DNA of 64,000 bases from Molossus alvarezi (GCA_037176705.1 CM073891.1:90044327-90108326); one strand, 5' to 3'; positions 31,501-42,960 are shown, counted from the stretch's first letter. Numbers and translations: made by a program. Notes: generated by a model from the sequence alone, not told the origin.

Positions 31501-32342
31501 TACATCACCTCAGGCAACAGAAACCAAGGAGAAAATGAACACATGGGACTACATCAAACTGAAAAGCTTCTGCACAGCAAAAGATGCAGTCATCAAAATG
31601 GAAAAGCAACTCACTGTATGGGAGAGCATCATTGACAATGACATATCAGATAAAGGGTTAATTTCCAATATATATAGAGTGCTCATACAACTCAACAAAA
31701 GAAAGACAAGGAACTCAATTAAAAAATGGGCAGAGGACCTAAACAAACATCTCTCCAAACAGGACATACAAATGGCCAAGAGACATATGAAGAAATGCTC
31801 AACATCACCAATCATCAGAGAGATGCAAATTAAAACAACAATGAAGTATCACCTCACACCTGTCAGAATGGCCACCATCAACAAATCATCAAACAACAAG
31901 TGTTGGCGAGGGTGTGGAGAAAAGGGGTCTCTAGTGCACTGCTGGTGAGAATGCAGACTGGTGCAACCACTATGGAAAACACTATGGTGTTACCTCAAAA
32001 AATTTAAAAATTGAACTGCCATTTGACCCAGCGGTCCCACTTCTAGGAATATACCCTAAGAAGCCTGAAACACCAATCAGAAAGAATATATGTACCCCCA
32101 TGATTGTAGTAGCACTATTTATAATAGCTAAGATCTGAAATCAGCCCAAATGTCCATCAGTAGGTGACTGGATACAAAAGCTGTGGTACATATACAGAAA
32201 GGAGTACTATGCAGCTGTAAGAAAGAAAGATCTCTTATCCTTTGAGACAACATAGAGGGACCTGGAAAGTATTATCCTAAGTGAAACAAGCCAAACAGAG
32301 AAAGACAAGTATCATATGATCTCACTTGTTTTTGGAATATAA
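28519..32342 (+). pseudogene. L1-B ORF2 (endonuclease and reverse transcriptase), decayed
   Basis: The endonuclease N-terminus is readable (NGLNPQIKRHRVADWIRKDD, ICCLQETHL with the conserved catalytic Glu; AGVAIPIYDKVDF and VAGDFNTH in another frame). The RT lies in a 321-codon open segment, 30116-31081 ([40 protein letters not shown]). The catalytic FADD motif has become FTED (30608-30619). The C-terminus continues to a stop at 32340-32342. At least six frame changes or stops make it non-functional. Confidence 0.88.
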
Positions 32343-32584
32343 TGAACATAACAGTCTGAGGAATGGGGTAATCCCAGAGATGTGGAAGTGGGGTGCAGAC
32401 TGACAATCCGCACAAGAGGGGGTGGTGGGGGAGAGTTAAACCACAGAACTTATATGAATGTATGCATGGACAATGTACATAGACAGCAAAGCTGGGGACA
32501 GGGTGAGGAGGGAGGGGGAGGGGGAATCAGTGAAGGGAAAAGGAGAAACATCTGTAACAAAGATAAATTAATTAATTTTTTAAA
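32343..32584 (+). other. L1-B 3' UTR with polypurine tract
   Basis: Contains agaggggg-type and gaggagggagggggaggggg tracts before acatctgtaac. G-rich 3' UTR tracts are a general feature of mammalian L1 and can fold into G-quadruplexes. Confidence 0.7.
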
Positions 32585-32682
32585 AAGTGAATATTATGTG
32601 AATCCCATCTTAATTTTATAAATGATAAAGGTAAAAATTACATAATAAATGTGAAATTATTTGAAAAGTATGAAGTACATTA

Positions 32683-33097
32683 TCTATAGTTCTCAAACTT
32701 TTAGTTTCAAAACCCCTCTTCACTTTTCCCTAAAAATTTTTTTCAATGCCTGATTAGAAAATCAAACTGAAAAAGAAATTAAATGTATAGCAATTTTTAA
32801 AACAAAAATAACCCCACTATCTGCTAACATAGATAACCTATTTAAGAGACATAAATTGACTTTCCCAAAAAATTGTGAGGGTAGTGGTATTGTTTTACGT
32901 TTTTTGCAAATCTCTGTAGAGAATCAAAACTGTTGGATTCTCCCTACAATCCACTGCCATATCATATGTCATGTTACCTCTGGAAAACTCTACTGTATAC
33001 TTGTAGGAGAGTGACAGAGAAAAAAGCAAATAATGTCTTGACTTTCAGACCCTCTGAAAGAGTCTTAGGGAACCACGTTTTGAGAAGCGCTAAACTA
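32683..33097. mobile_element. hAT-like (Charlie-type) DNA transposon fossil
   Basis: Left end tatagttctcaaacttttag and right end ccacgttttgagaagcgcta are related as terminal inverted repeats of the hAT type (shared core ttctcaaa). The interior attgttttacgttttttgca then aatctctgtagagaat matches sequence I associate with a common mammalian hAT-derived repeat. No transposase is preserved and the 8-bp duplication cannot be confirmed. Confidence 0.5.
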
Positions 33098-33173
33098 AAA
33101 ACAAATATGAGATAAACTACTGATATTAGAAAGAAGTTCATCTTATGAGTAGGTAGGTAGAGGTGTCCATTAA

Positions 33174-33416
33174 TTTATTTTTAATCCTCACCTGAGGATA
33201 TATTTTTTATTGATTTTAGAGAGAGAGGAAATGAGAGAGAGAGACAGAGAGAGAGGGAGAGAAAGAGAGAGAGAAACATTGACCAGTTGCCTTCCATACG
33301 CACCCCCACCAGGGATCAAATCTGCACCCCAGGTATGTGCCCTGGCTGGGAATGGAACCTGAAACCTTTTGGTATAGGGGACAATGCTCATCCAACTGAG
33401 CCACCTGGTCAGGGCA
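33174..33416 (-). mobile_element. Ves SINE, long type
   Basis: Antisense with terminal box atcctcacctgaggatat, GA-rich body, and a head ending tgagccacctggtcagggc. The TSD is imperfect: aggtgtccattaa at 33161-33173 and aagtgtcctttaa at 33417-33429. Confidence 0.9.
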
Positions 33417-33429
33417 AAGTGTCCTTTAA

Positions 33430-35749
33430 ATCTGATGTTGATTAAAAGAAATCTGTATACTAAAAGAATTCTACTATTAAATAAGAAAATTGCAATTGCT
33501 ACATTCTAGAACATGGACTGTTCTGTATAATGATAATTACACAGATATCATTATGAGTTGAAGTGGCCAGGGGCAGGGTAACTGTATATTTTATTGTTCC
33601 AACCTGGATAGTTTTGAGAATTTACTACAGGCAAATTTCATCATTTGTCCCCTTAGAGCAGCAACTGAGAGTAAACTGAGTCTAGAAATAAAGATGTTGT
33701 GTACTTGGAGGATATGGGAGAGTGCTCTGGTTGGTGGGAACGACACGGGACAGGAGTGGAAGCTGCCCTGATCAGACTAGTTCACGGTGTAGGGGACGTT
33801 TGAAAATCTGGAAAGCTCACAGAATTTTAGGATTAACCAATAATTTTACTAAAAATTTTAAACACTTGAAGTAATCTATTTTTTGAGTGTTAAATATTTG
33901 TTTGAGTGACAAGACTGTGTCTATTAAGAAGGGATATTATCTATGATCCTGATAGGTTTGCTCATTTTTAGGCCACAGAGTTTAATGGGTTAAGAGAATA
34001 AAATGCATTTGTAGTGAGAGTAATTGAGAAATCCACACGTCCTCCATCAGAGAGGACCACTGGACACTTTAATTAAGGCCAGTATCCTTTCCTGGATAAC
34101 AAATAAAACAACTCTTAAGCAGGGATTGCAAACACAAGTGCCTTCAGATACCAGACCATCAAATATGAAAGGGAAGGCCGGCTGGGGACATCAGTAAAAT
34201 CAAAGTAGATGGCCCCCTGAAGGCAGCAGCCTCCCCAGGGCCAGTGTGCTGGCCTGAGACACTGTAGGTCCCAGGTTTGCAGACTTTGCTGCTTTTTCAA
34301 AACAAAGTAGAAACATTTTCCTTTATGTGAAGTGTTCTGATATTGAAATGTTGGCAATTGATTCAATATGACTCTTAGAATGAAAGTCATGAGTGTGATT
34401 GTGTGTTGTGATTCTTTCAACTAAAACTTTGTCCTGTGATCCATAGAACAAATCTACTCCTAGCCAGCCACACATTCCGCTGGATGACTCGCAGCACAAA
34501 TCATCACCATTAATTAAGAAAAAACATCAAGACACGTCTAATTAAGCTTTAGAAGTATCCTTGTACACCAAAAGCAACACAGTTTATTGTACATTGTAGC
34601 TAAGTAATCTTTGGAATATAAAATAATCCCACCGTGACTGACCCTTGCTAACACACTTATGGATGCATTAAGTATTGTGCCACTAAGACGAGTTAAACAA
34701 ATGTTACAGAAGTCAAACTGAAATTGGAACCATTTCCATCTTTTAATACAAACCCTTATATCAGAGATGAGCAACTGAGCTTCATGAATGAAAAGTGACT
34801 TAAGCCATGGTCACACCAAGAAAATGCTTTTTTCAAGTCTGTTCCCGACTATATCTTAACATCACATTATAATGTAAGTGTAAGGTACAAACATCCCAAC
34901 AGTGTATCCTATGTCCATTCCTTACTTATAGATAATATACATTAATACATTAAAACCATATCAAGTATATACACATATAAGATACGTTAAGATTATATTA
35001 AACAAAATAATCTTACTTTTTGCACGGAAATAAATTTGTGATGCTGACTTTGCCCAGCATTGCCCATTTTGAGCTTTCCTCTGGACCACCCAGGACCTGA
35101 AACACAATGTTTCTTTCCACAGGGCGAGTATTTATCATAGCATCAGTATAACTCTGTTACTTTAAGGGGTTAGACAGACTCGGACAGTGAATTTGATAGT
35201 AGATTAGGGTTTGTCAGTACTTCGAAACTAGCCCCTGAAGGATAATCTCAATGAGGTGATCTATGAAATCCCCATTCCCCCAGCAGCTTTAGAGGGAGGA
35301 AACATCTGTGCCCATGTTGCTCAACCTAAACAAAAGAAAAAGGAGAAAAGGAAGACACAAGGGAAAGAACAGATTGAAATCCAGCTGTAAAATCATTCAA
35401 CTCAACTGATTTTAGATTGAAATCTTTGCAATTGCCCAAATGAACTCTTAGAGAGCTCTCTTTGAACTCTTCATAAATACCACATAGAAATTAAAGCCAC
35501 GCAAGTCCTGTACAGTGGTTTGCAGCAGGGCCCTCTGAGCTGCACCCCGTGTGCAGCCAGGCTGAGGGCGCTAGCAGGGAGCCCTGGAACATGTCAGTGC
35601 TGCTTTTGCTAGAAGGACAGATGGCAGGCAACTCAGCAACCCAAGGTAATGGGTACGACAGGGAACAACTGCTTTGGCACATGATGGGTGCTCTCAGAAA
35701 GACAGAGGGATGAGGGATCAGTAAATGATCAACTAGATTTAAAACCTTT
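33430..35749. other. unique sequence, no recognised repeat
   Basis: About 2.3 kb with no SINE or LINE I can identify. 34440-34820 holds AT-rich homeodomain-type motifs (attaattaag, ctaattaagc). A small GC-richer patch lies at 35510-35650 with a 63-codon ORF on the minus strand. Nothing proves an exon or an enhancer, but long survival without recent insertions is compatible with constraint. Confidence 0.4.
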
Positions 35750-35766
35750 TAAAGGTTTTTATTTTT

Positions 35767-36022
35767 TTTATTTTTTTATTTTTTTTATCCTCACCCGAGG
35801 ACATTTTTCCATTTTTTGTTCAGGTAGAGTGGGAGGGAGAGAGAGAAACAGAGAGAGAGAAACATCGATGTGAAAGGAACACATCGAGTGGCTGCCACCC
35901 GCACAACCGACCAGGGCCGGGGACAAACTGCAGCCGAGGTACGTGCCCTTAGCGGGAACCGAACCCGGGTCTCTCCAGACCGCAGGCCGACGCTCTAACC
36001 GATGAGCCAAACCGGCCAGGGC
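35767..36022 (-). mobile_element. Ves SINE, long type, CpG-rich
   Basis: Antisense, intact terminal hairpin, and CpG-rich head (accgcaggccgacgctctaa, ccgatgagccaaaccggcca). A perfect 17-bp TSD, taaaggtttttattttt, lies at 35750-35766 and 36023-36039. A young copy. Confidence 0.95.
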
Positions 36023-36040
36023 TAAAGGTTTTTATTTTTA

Positions 36041-37159
36041 ATGTATCTATTGTTTGAATTTATGTTCCTCTTATTTCTAACTTGCATTATTTTCTTTGTC
36101 ATTTCTAATGCATTTTATAGATTTCTACTTTCTTTTGGTGGCATTTCTTGGTGCATCTTATCTGCTGTTATGACTTAAACAGATGACTCTGCCCTGACTC
36201 TTGGCTTCCTCTCCAACTGCCTGCCAGGGTAACTAGAACTCCTCTGAGGCTATTTGGAAGCCTACAAAGAGTAGCGAGCTGCTACTTCTTCCCTTTCACC
36301 AATCTTGCATTTTCCAATGACCAAGTAGATAACCATTTAGTGCAAAGTTCTGTAAAATATGGAACTCATATTTCAGTTCGGGTCCCTTCTCATCCAGCTT
36401 TTTGGTGGCTTTATTTTATTAATGCCTGCTCTCACTTCCCATGTGTGGCTACCAGGATTTTTCGTTTGTTTCCATCTCCACCAAGAGCACCCCTTCCCTT
36501 TGCACCACTACAGTTCCCATGATCCTTCAGTCAGAACCCAAACATCTTGCTTATATATTGCAAACATCTTTGCAATAGAAACACTCATTACATGCTTGTT
36601 ACCCTTGATTTAAAAGAGTCTTCCTCTTATTAGCTCCCTAGGCTAGAGGAAAGGCAGGGTCAAGTAGTAATTGGCTCTATATGCCATGCTTCAATTTTGA
36701 GCTTCAGAAGATTTAAAGCATAAATAAAATTAATTTAAAGGGATAAAATGCCAATTTTGGCAGCTTTCAAGATTAATTAGAAGAGGGCCATCTATTTAAA
36801 AATGTTTAATTAGTTGAATTCTCTCATTATGTGTCATTTCTCAACTATTTGTTTTAATGTCTCCAGTTGTTAGCTTTCAGCCTCTTGTAGTTTTTTAAGT
36901 AGCATGTATTTTGTTTTGTTTTTCTTTCCCAAATGTTATCCAGTCCCTCTGGTATCATCTATCTATATATCTATCTATCTATGCCCTAAAACTATATATT
37001 AAATCCTACTCCGTTGGAAACATTCCCTTTTAGTGAAAGAGTAAGTAGGGGAAAGGACAAGGCAAAGAGAGATGGAAGACAAAGAAAAAAGAAAGCCAAA
37101 ATGCTGCTTTCATTAGAAAAAGTATGGTAACAACATTCAAGGTACTTATCATACCTTTA
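36041..37159. other. unassigned sequence with an (ATCT)n microsatellite
   Basis: Unique DNA. 36730-36870 carries attaattag and tttaattag-type motifs. A short (ATCT) microsatellite lies at 36955-36982. No gene recognised. Confidence 0.4.
36955..36982 (+). repeat. (ATCT)n microsatellite
   Basis: Short atct repeats with one atat interruption. Confidence 0.8.
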
Positions 37160-37440
37160 TTACGTTTCTTTCATTTATTACAGGTTTGGGTCAGTCCTAG
37201 GGATGTAAATATTAAGAAGACACAGTAACTGTCCTTAAAAAAGTTACAATATAGTAAATAAAAACAAACTGTATGAACAATGACAAAAAATTATTTTAGT
37301 GATACTGATCAAAAACTCTTTTTTTTTTTCAATGTAGCCCCTAACGTGTATTGAATATTTTTATGTTCATACTATGTTAGATGCATTTCATAGATTATGA
37401 CATTTAGTCATGTGCAGTCTAGGGATAACAAAACTGGGGA
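37160..37440 (-). repeat. L2/MIR-type antisense fragments (tentative)
   Basis: gtcctagggatgtaaatatt followed by aagaagacacagtaactgt resembles antisense L2. After a T-run, tattgaatatttttatgttc, atactatgttagatgcattt and atgacatttagtcatgtg resembles antisense MIR. Both are diverged. Confidence 0.35.
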
Positions 37441-40070
37441 CAGGAGGATCCAAGATGATGGTGGAGTAGGTGGAAGTGCAGCACAATGCTTATAGGATGC
37501 CCAAGGAACTTAGTGAAAACTTAAAAGCATTTAAAAAGGACATATAAACCATAATGAAGAACCAGTTAGAAATACAGGGGATCCAACATGACATCAGAGT
37601 AGGTGGAAGATATACTCACCTCCTCCCAGAAACAAACTGAAATTACACCTAAAACACAGAGCAGTCAACTTGAATAACCAACTGAAGACTAGCTGAACAG
37701 AAGCCTCACAATCAACGATCTACAGAAGAAGCCACATTGAGACTTATAGAAATGGTGGAGACACAAAAAGCTCTGGCTCTGCAGCCATGGGCGGTGGCTG
37801 AACTTCCAGATGGGTATCTCAGCTGCAAAGGTTCCCCCTGAAGAGCATGGGGTCTCAACCCCATGCTGGGCTGCCCAGCCCAGAGCACCAGAGCTGGGAA
37901 GAGGTGCCCACTTAACTCCCGGATGCGAAAATCAACAGGCATTTTCTCCACCAGGGAGAAATAGGAGTCTGTTAGAGCCACAGGCACCCTCTTAAAGGGC
38001 CAACACACTAAATCTCATTCATAGCCATTCATGTTGAGTTCTGGTAGAGGGACAGTGGAGCATACTAGAGTCGTTCAAGGAGAAACAGGGTTTGTGGCTC
38101 TGGGGTGAGAGCTGAAAGGACAGCTACCAGGATCCCTGTGCTGAGTCCCTCTCTCACACTTAAGATGACGTCTTTCTTGGGTGGAGCACTCCCTCCCTTA
38201 TGACATCAACCTGAGAGAATGCATTACCCTGTCACCCTGCCCTGTGGATCTTATGCCCTGCTGAAGAATGAGCTGCCTGGCCCAGGGTATAAAGGTCCAG
38301 GCAGACTCAGTGGTGTCAGTGATGGAGTTGTGTGGCCTTGGGGCAGGGTTCATTTACCCCCACTTTCCTGTAAACCTGACTGGAGCCTCCACCTTACAGG
38401 AAATCTGCTAGGCCCACTGACAGGTTTTCTGGTGACCCCATAACCCTGACTTCTTATGGCTCTGCCTGGCAGAGCACAGGCTCCCCAGGAGGTCTGGGTA
38501 AAATTTAAGACAGACTGAGTTGTGTGGCTCTGGGACAGGGGCCACTCATCCCACCTTCCCCCAAGCCTAAAGGGTACCTCCAACTCAAGGGAGATCCACT
38601 AGGCCCACTCTCCTACTCCTGGTGGTGCCCCTGCTGAGCTCAGACTTCTCACAGAATCTGGGAAACACTGAGTTGTGTGGCTCTAGTCCAGGGGCCATTT
38701 GTCCCTCACATGACTGATCAGTGCAGAGCCTTCCCTTCACAACCAAACTTTGGTCTGTATGGGCCTGATAAACTCTGCTGGCCTCATCCTGATGAATCTC
38801 TGAGACCCTGCCCCACCACAAGGGTCTGAGAGCACTTGGCAGGGGACTTGGTATACACTGGGACTGTTGCTGAGTGGTCTCAGACCCAATACTGGTAATG
38901 AGTTTGAACCTGTATCAATCTGGTGAATACCAGTTACCCCTACCTGGTGACTCACTGAGTATCTTATGTAACTGGAGTATCAAGAGTTACTCTTTCAGTG
39001 ACTGAGCTTAGCAGGCAATCAGCAGGTGGAGGCAAGTGCTGACAATTCTCGGGGTGCCTTGGGCCTTTTGCTGATTTGCCCCTGGGCTTGGTGCTGGTGG
39101 AAGCTGGCCTTGGTGCACAGCTTGCCCTTCCCATGAACACCCAAGTCCAGCAGAGTCAGCCACCAACTCGATCACTTTGTAGCTCCAAATAGATTGCCCG
39201 GGGAAGGTCATAGGCAGTGTCTGACATTGACCTACACCAGAGTCCTCCTCAAAAAGCCCCAGAACCAACACACCCTGTGGCCAGCTTCAAACAAGATCAA
39301 TTAGGATCCAATTAGGTTCATAAGTGGCACATTCAAAGGCACCAGACCCTGCTGAGGCAAATTCCACTTGGTGAGGTCAGCAGCTTGTACGATATGGTCA
39401 GAGCAGATGCTTGGGGTCAGCAAGGCTGAGGGTCAAGCCTCCATATGAATGGGACAATAGCAACTAAAACTCAATTAGGAGAGATCCAAGATGGAAGCCA
39501 TGCCCACCTCCTCCCAGGACCAAACTGGAAACACAACAAAACTATAGAACAGTCATCCCAAACAGCCAACTGAAGACCAACCAAAGTGAAGGATTTATAG
39601 AAGAGCCACACTGAGACTAGCAGGAAGGGCAGAGACACAAAAAATTCTGGGCAGCCCCATTCCCACAGGCTATGGCTGAGGCTTTTAAGGGACATTCCAG
39701 CCATGCTCACCCCTGAGCAGCATGGGGTCCAAATCCCAAGCTGGGTTCCTCAGCCCAGGGCACCAGAGCTGGGAAATGTTCCCATACAACTTTCTGGCTG
39801 TGAAAAGCAGCAACGCTTCTGTCTGCCAGGGAGAGATGGGAGTCTACCAGAAACACAACCACCCCCCACAAAGGACCAATGCACAAAACCTCACTTGCAG
39901 CCACCCACCTTGGGCTCTGGGGGAGGGAGGGTGGAGAGGGCCAGGGTTGCATGAGGAAAGTCTGGGTTTTGTGGCCCTCAGGTGAGAGCCAAAGGGGCAG
40001 CTTCCAGGACCCCTGTATGCTGAGTCACTCTCCCAGACTGCAGACACCATCCCTCTTGGGTAAAGTACTC
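37441..40070 (+). mobile_element. composite of L1/HAL1 5' UTR segments
   Basis: Three successive element starts lie in the same orientation. (1) At 37446, gatccaagatgatggtgg runs within about 40 bp into an ORF1 N-terminal fragment (atgcccaaggaacttagtga, aaccagttagaaat). (2) At 37578, gatccaacatgacatcagag leads a long 5' UTR to about 39475. (3) At 39482, gatccaagatggaagccatg leads a second 5' UTR to about 40070. Segments 2 and 3 share accaaactg/gaaa, aactgaagacca/tag and cagagctgggaa boxes. Segment 2 also contains the block that is extra in HAL1 copy 3. No ORF2 is present. Confidence 0.65.
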
Positions 40071-40325
40071 ACCTCCATGCAAAAACTCTTCAGGGGACAG
40101 TTTAGACACAAAAGAGAGTGGTCAAATACATTAGGGGAGGGAGAGGGAGGACATAAATGCTTAGTGGGATGGAGATAACTGAGTAGTTATCTTGTTTACT
40201 GAGTAGTACTTCCAGGAGAAATAGAGATGCCAGGTCCCCTTGGTGTTAGAGATGCGTAATCCGTGGCTGGATTAAATGCAGTGTAAGTGGGGCACTGGAA
40301 GAGATAAAGCTGGATGAATTAAAAG
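40071..40325. other. unassigned sequence
   Basis: Short interval between the L1 5' UTR composite and L2. It includes a gggaggg-rich spot at 40134-40150. Confidence 0.35.
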
Positions 40326-40329
40326 GACT

Positions 40330-40985
40330 AGGTAAACTCATTCATTCATCTATCAATTTACTATGTATTAAGTTCATATGAAATATGAACTTAATGGACT
40401 TATGAATATGAAATATGAACTTAATGGACTTATGGACATATGAATATGAAATATGAACTTAATGAACTTATGGACTGTGCTAAGAGTGGAGATAACACAG
40501 AAGAAGAGCACATAGTTCCTGCCTTTGAGAGGTTTGCTGCCTGGTAGGTGAGGCCAGATTTTAAACAAAAATTTCAACAATGTGGTATTAAAATACAGAT
40601 GTTCAGGACACACTGTAGTAGGACAGAGGAAATACACAAAGCTCTCCTAAGGGGAGCTGTGGGAAATAAAGGTCATGAACGATGAGTGGTATTTACTAGA
40701 CAGACAGAAATAGAGTTAGGGGCATTCCAGGCACAGGATATGGCCCATACAGGGTCTTACATGTTGTTTGATGTGCTTGGATCATAGTGTCTGCCCAGGA
40801 AGAATAGTAGAGCAAGAAGCTTGAGAAGTGATGGAACTCAAATGATGATGGACCTTGAATGTCAGGTTAAGGACTCTGGACATTTTTCTGTGGACAGTAG
40901 GGAATCTCTGAAAAGTTTAAGCCGGGGAGTGAAATAATTAGGTGTACCTATCAGAAAGATTACTCTGGGATATTAGGAGCCGGAA
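40330..40985 (-). repeat. L2 LINE fossil, first part
   Basis: Antisense L2 read on the plus strand: ctcattcattcatctatcaa, ctgtgctaagagtggagata, agttcctgcctttgagagg, ggggcattccaggcacagga, ttgatgtgcttggatcatag, ggactctggacatttttctg, aaaagtttaagccggggagt and gaaagattactctgg. It resumes after 41450. An internal minisatellite has expanded near its end (40367-40470). Confidence 0.65.
40367..40470. repeat. palindrome-seeded minisatellite
   Basis: Begins with an inverted repeat (attaagttcatat, 2-base spacer, aatatgaacttaat). Then come two to three tandem units of about 30-38 bp built on gaatatgaaatatgaactta and atggacttatg. Confidence 0.8.
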
Positions 40986-41450
40986 AATACAACTGACTTT
41001 GTTGAAAGGATACTGGGTGATTCCTGGAACTCCTGGGTGAACTAAAGAAACAGACCTAAGGCTACTTTGAAGAGTAACACCCAAGTCATGCTCAGACCAG
41101 ATTCTGGGATGGCCATCTGAGACATGCATAGAGGGCATTCTACAATAACTCTGTTGCCAGAACCAGACTTCCTCCCACAACACTTGCCAGCAAAAGGGAC
41201 TCCCCACAGAGCCTCCTTCCTCCACTTACTTCAGAATCCACGTGTTGCATGAGAGAACCTAATTAATAGAGCTCAAGCCCTGAGATTGTGCCCTTGTGAC
41301 AGAGCAGCCAGAGAAGGTAGATTTAGAAAGAAAATTCTTCCCAATGTTGATTTCCTAAGGTTGAAAATTTTCAAGTATAGCAAACCTGGCCCAAAGGTGC
41401 TGCATTGTCATGGCAGATGGCCACTTCATCTTGCAGTAGAGTTAATGATG
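40986..41450. other. unassigned interval within L2
   Basis: About 460 bp that does not fit L2 and separates its two halves. No repeat ends or duplication recognised. It could be an unidentified insertion or a badly diverged part. Confidence 0.35.
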
Positions 41451-41551
41451 AGTTGGAAGAAAGCAACCCTGTAAAGTGTTCAAAATATTCTGCAATAATT
41501 CAGGTGAAACATGAACTCTGATGCCAACGGTGGGAATGGATAAGAGGAATC
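41451..41551 (-). repeat. L2 LINE fossil, second part, left of HAL1 copy 3
   Basis: tattctgcaataattcaggt then gaaacatgaactctgatgc matches antisense L2 (gctattgcaataatccaggcgagagatgatgg). It is cut by the HAL1 insertion and continues at 44314. Confidence 0.5.
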
Positions 41552-42394
41552 AAAACTAAATATGTAGCCTTCTGGTCAAGAAGGCAGCATAGATTAACAT
41601 GGTACTCGCCTCCTCTCACAACCACATCAAAATTACAACTTAACTACAGAACAATCATCCTTCAGAACTGCCTGAAATAGAGCTTAATGGAAGTCCTACA
41701 ACTACGAAATTAAAGAAGTCACATTGAGAGTGGTAGAAGGGGCGAAGGTACCGACGGGCTGGTCCCACACTCACATATGGCAGATAAAACTCAGGAGGGA
41801 TACCTCAGCTGCAAAGGTCCTCCCTGAGGAGCAAGAGGTCCCTATCTCACAGCAGGCCCCCAGCTCAGGGTTTTAGTACCAGAAAGAGAAGTCCCTATAA
41901 CTTCTGGCTGTAAAAGACAATAGGAATTGAGGCTGAAGGAGGCTAAGGCTTCTGGAGCCCCAGGTAGCTCCTCTTAAAAGGCCCACTCATAGATTTACTT
42001 GGACTTGGCTCCTTCTGGGCTTCAGAATTTGGGATGTAGCTTAAAGGCACCAGAGACCTACGGGGAAGAACTGAGTTGCTTGGCACTGGGGCAAAACCTG
42101 GAGGGGCAGATTTCTCCTAGACAGACTTGCTATCAGAGGTCATTGTTCCTTTGGTGAGCCCTTCCAGGCAGGCAGATGGCTGCCACATCTGGGAATACAG
42201 AAATCTGCTTCACTGTTGACCCCACCCTGGTGACTCCCTGAGGCCTTGCCCCACCCCACTTTCGGGCCCACCTAAGCTGTTTCCAGTGGCTTTACCATAG
42301 GATTGGCTTGTCTTGGATCCTGCTTCAGATTTTTCTAAAATCTCTCAAACAAGCAGCATCTGGTCTCAGCAAGCCCCATACCTATTGTTAAGTG

Positions 42395-42960
42395 GCCCCA
42401 GGCCTGGCACTAGAAGCAACCAGCCTTGGCCCACAACTTGGTTTTCCAGGACACCTCCAAGCCCAGCACAAGAAGAAGAGATCTACAGATCACTTTATAG
42501 CTTATGCCAGGTCACCCTGGGTAGAACACAGGCAATGACTGACCTTGCCCCAGAGCCCGCACACCCAGTGGACAGCTTCAGACCACATCAAAGCACCACC
42601 AACAACCACCTCCACAAGAGACTCACTCAGTGAGTGGTTTCAGTGGGTACCAGATCCCTGCTGAAGTAAGTCTTGCTCTGTGTGGTGGGCCTCTACCTGG
42701 CTAATCCTCTAAGGGAGTCAGTCCAGTGATCAGTGGGCACAGCTAGTCCTTGCAGCTGAATAGCCTGAGTAAATCCCTCCCATTGATATACCAACAGTAA
42801 TCAAGACTTAATTACAACAGAAGGGTGTACAGTTCACACTAGGGGTACACCTTGAGGGCCCAGCTAGCGTGATCAGGGAAGCTGTGCCACTGGACCCTAC
42901 AGGACACCTACTATAATAGGCCACCCTATGAAGCCTAGGAGATATAGCAACTCTACCTAA
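42395..42960 (+). other. extra 5' UTR block of HAL1 copy 3
   Basis: In copies 1 and 2, sequence equivalent to catac-ctattgttaagt is joined directly to that equivalent to aatacataaaaacaaacaca. Copy 3 has this block between them. Related sequence (ccaagtccagcagag, gatcactttgtagct, gtctgacattgacctacacc) occurs at 39040-39270, so the block is ancestral and was lost in the younger form. Confidence 0.7.

Larger units (their letters stand above)
25886..32584 (+). mobile_element. near full-length L1 (L1-B), 6.7 kb, inactive
   Basis: Complete architecture: a 5' end with a YY1-like motif, a 1.7-kb 5' UTR with tandem monomers, ORF1 (27587-28476), a short spacer, ORF2 (about 28519-32342), and a purine-rich 3' UTR ending acatctgtaacaaagataaa with an A/T tail. 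Both ORFs are broken. Its 5' UTR is unrelated to that of the HAL1 copies, so it represents a different L1 lineage. I could not find a TSD: the left flank is old L1 and the right flank at 32585 does not continue it. Confidence 0.9.

Noticed and set aside
35491..35682. 63-codon minus-strand ORF in a GC-richer patch, considered as an exon
   Set aside because: No family resemblance and no convincing pair of splice sites. Kept only as part of a candidate conserved block.
37712..40178. Several ORFs of 70-100 codons on both strands
   Set aside because: All fall in the L1/HAL1 5' UTR composite. Open frames here reflect base composition.
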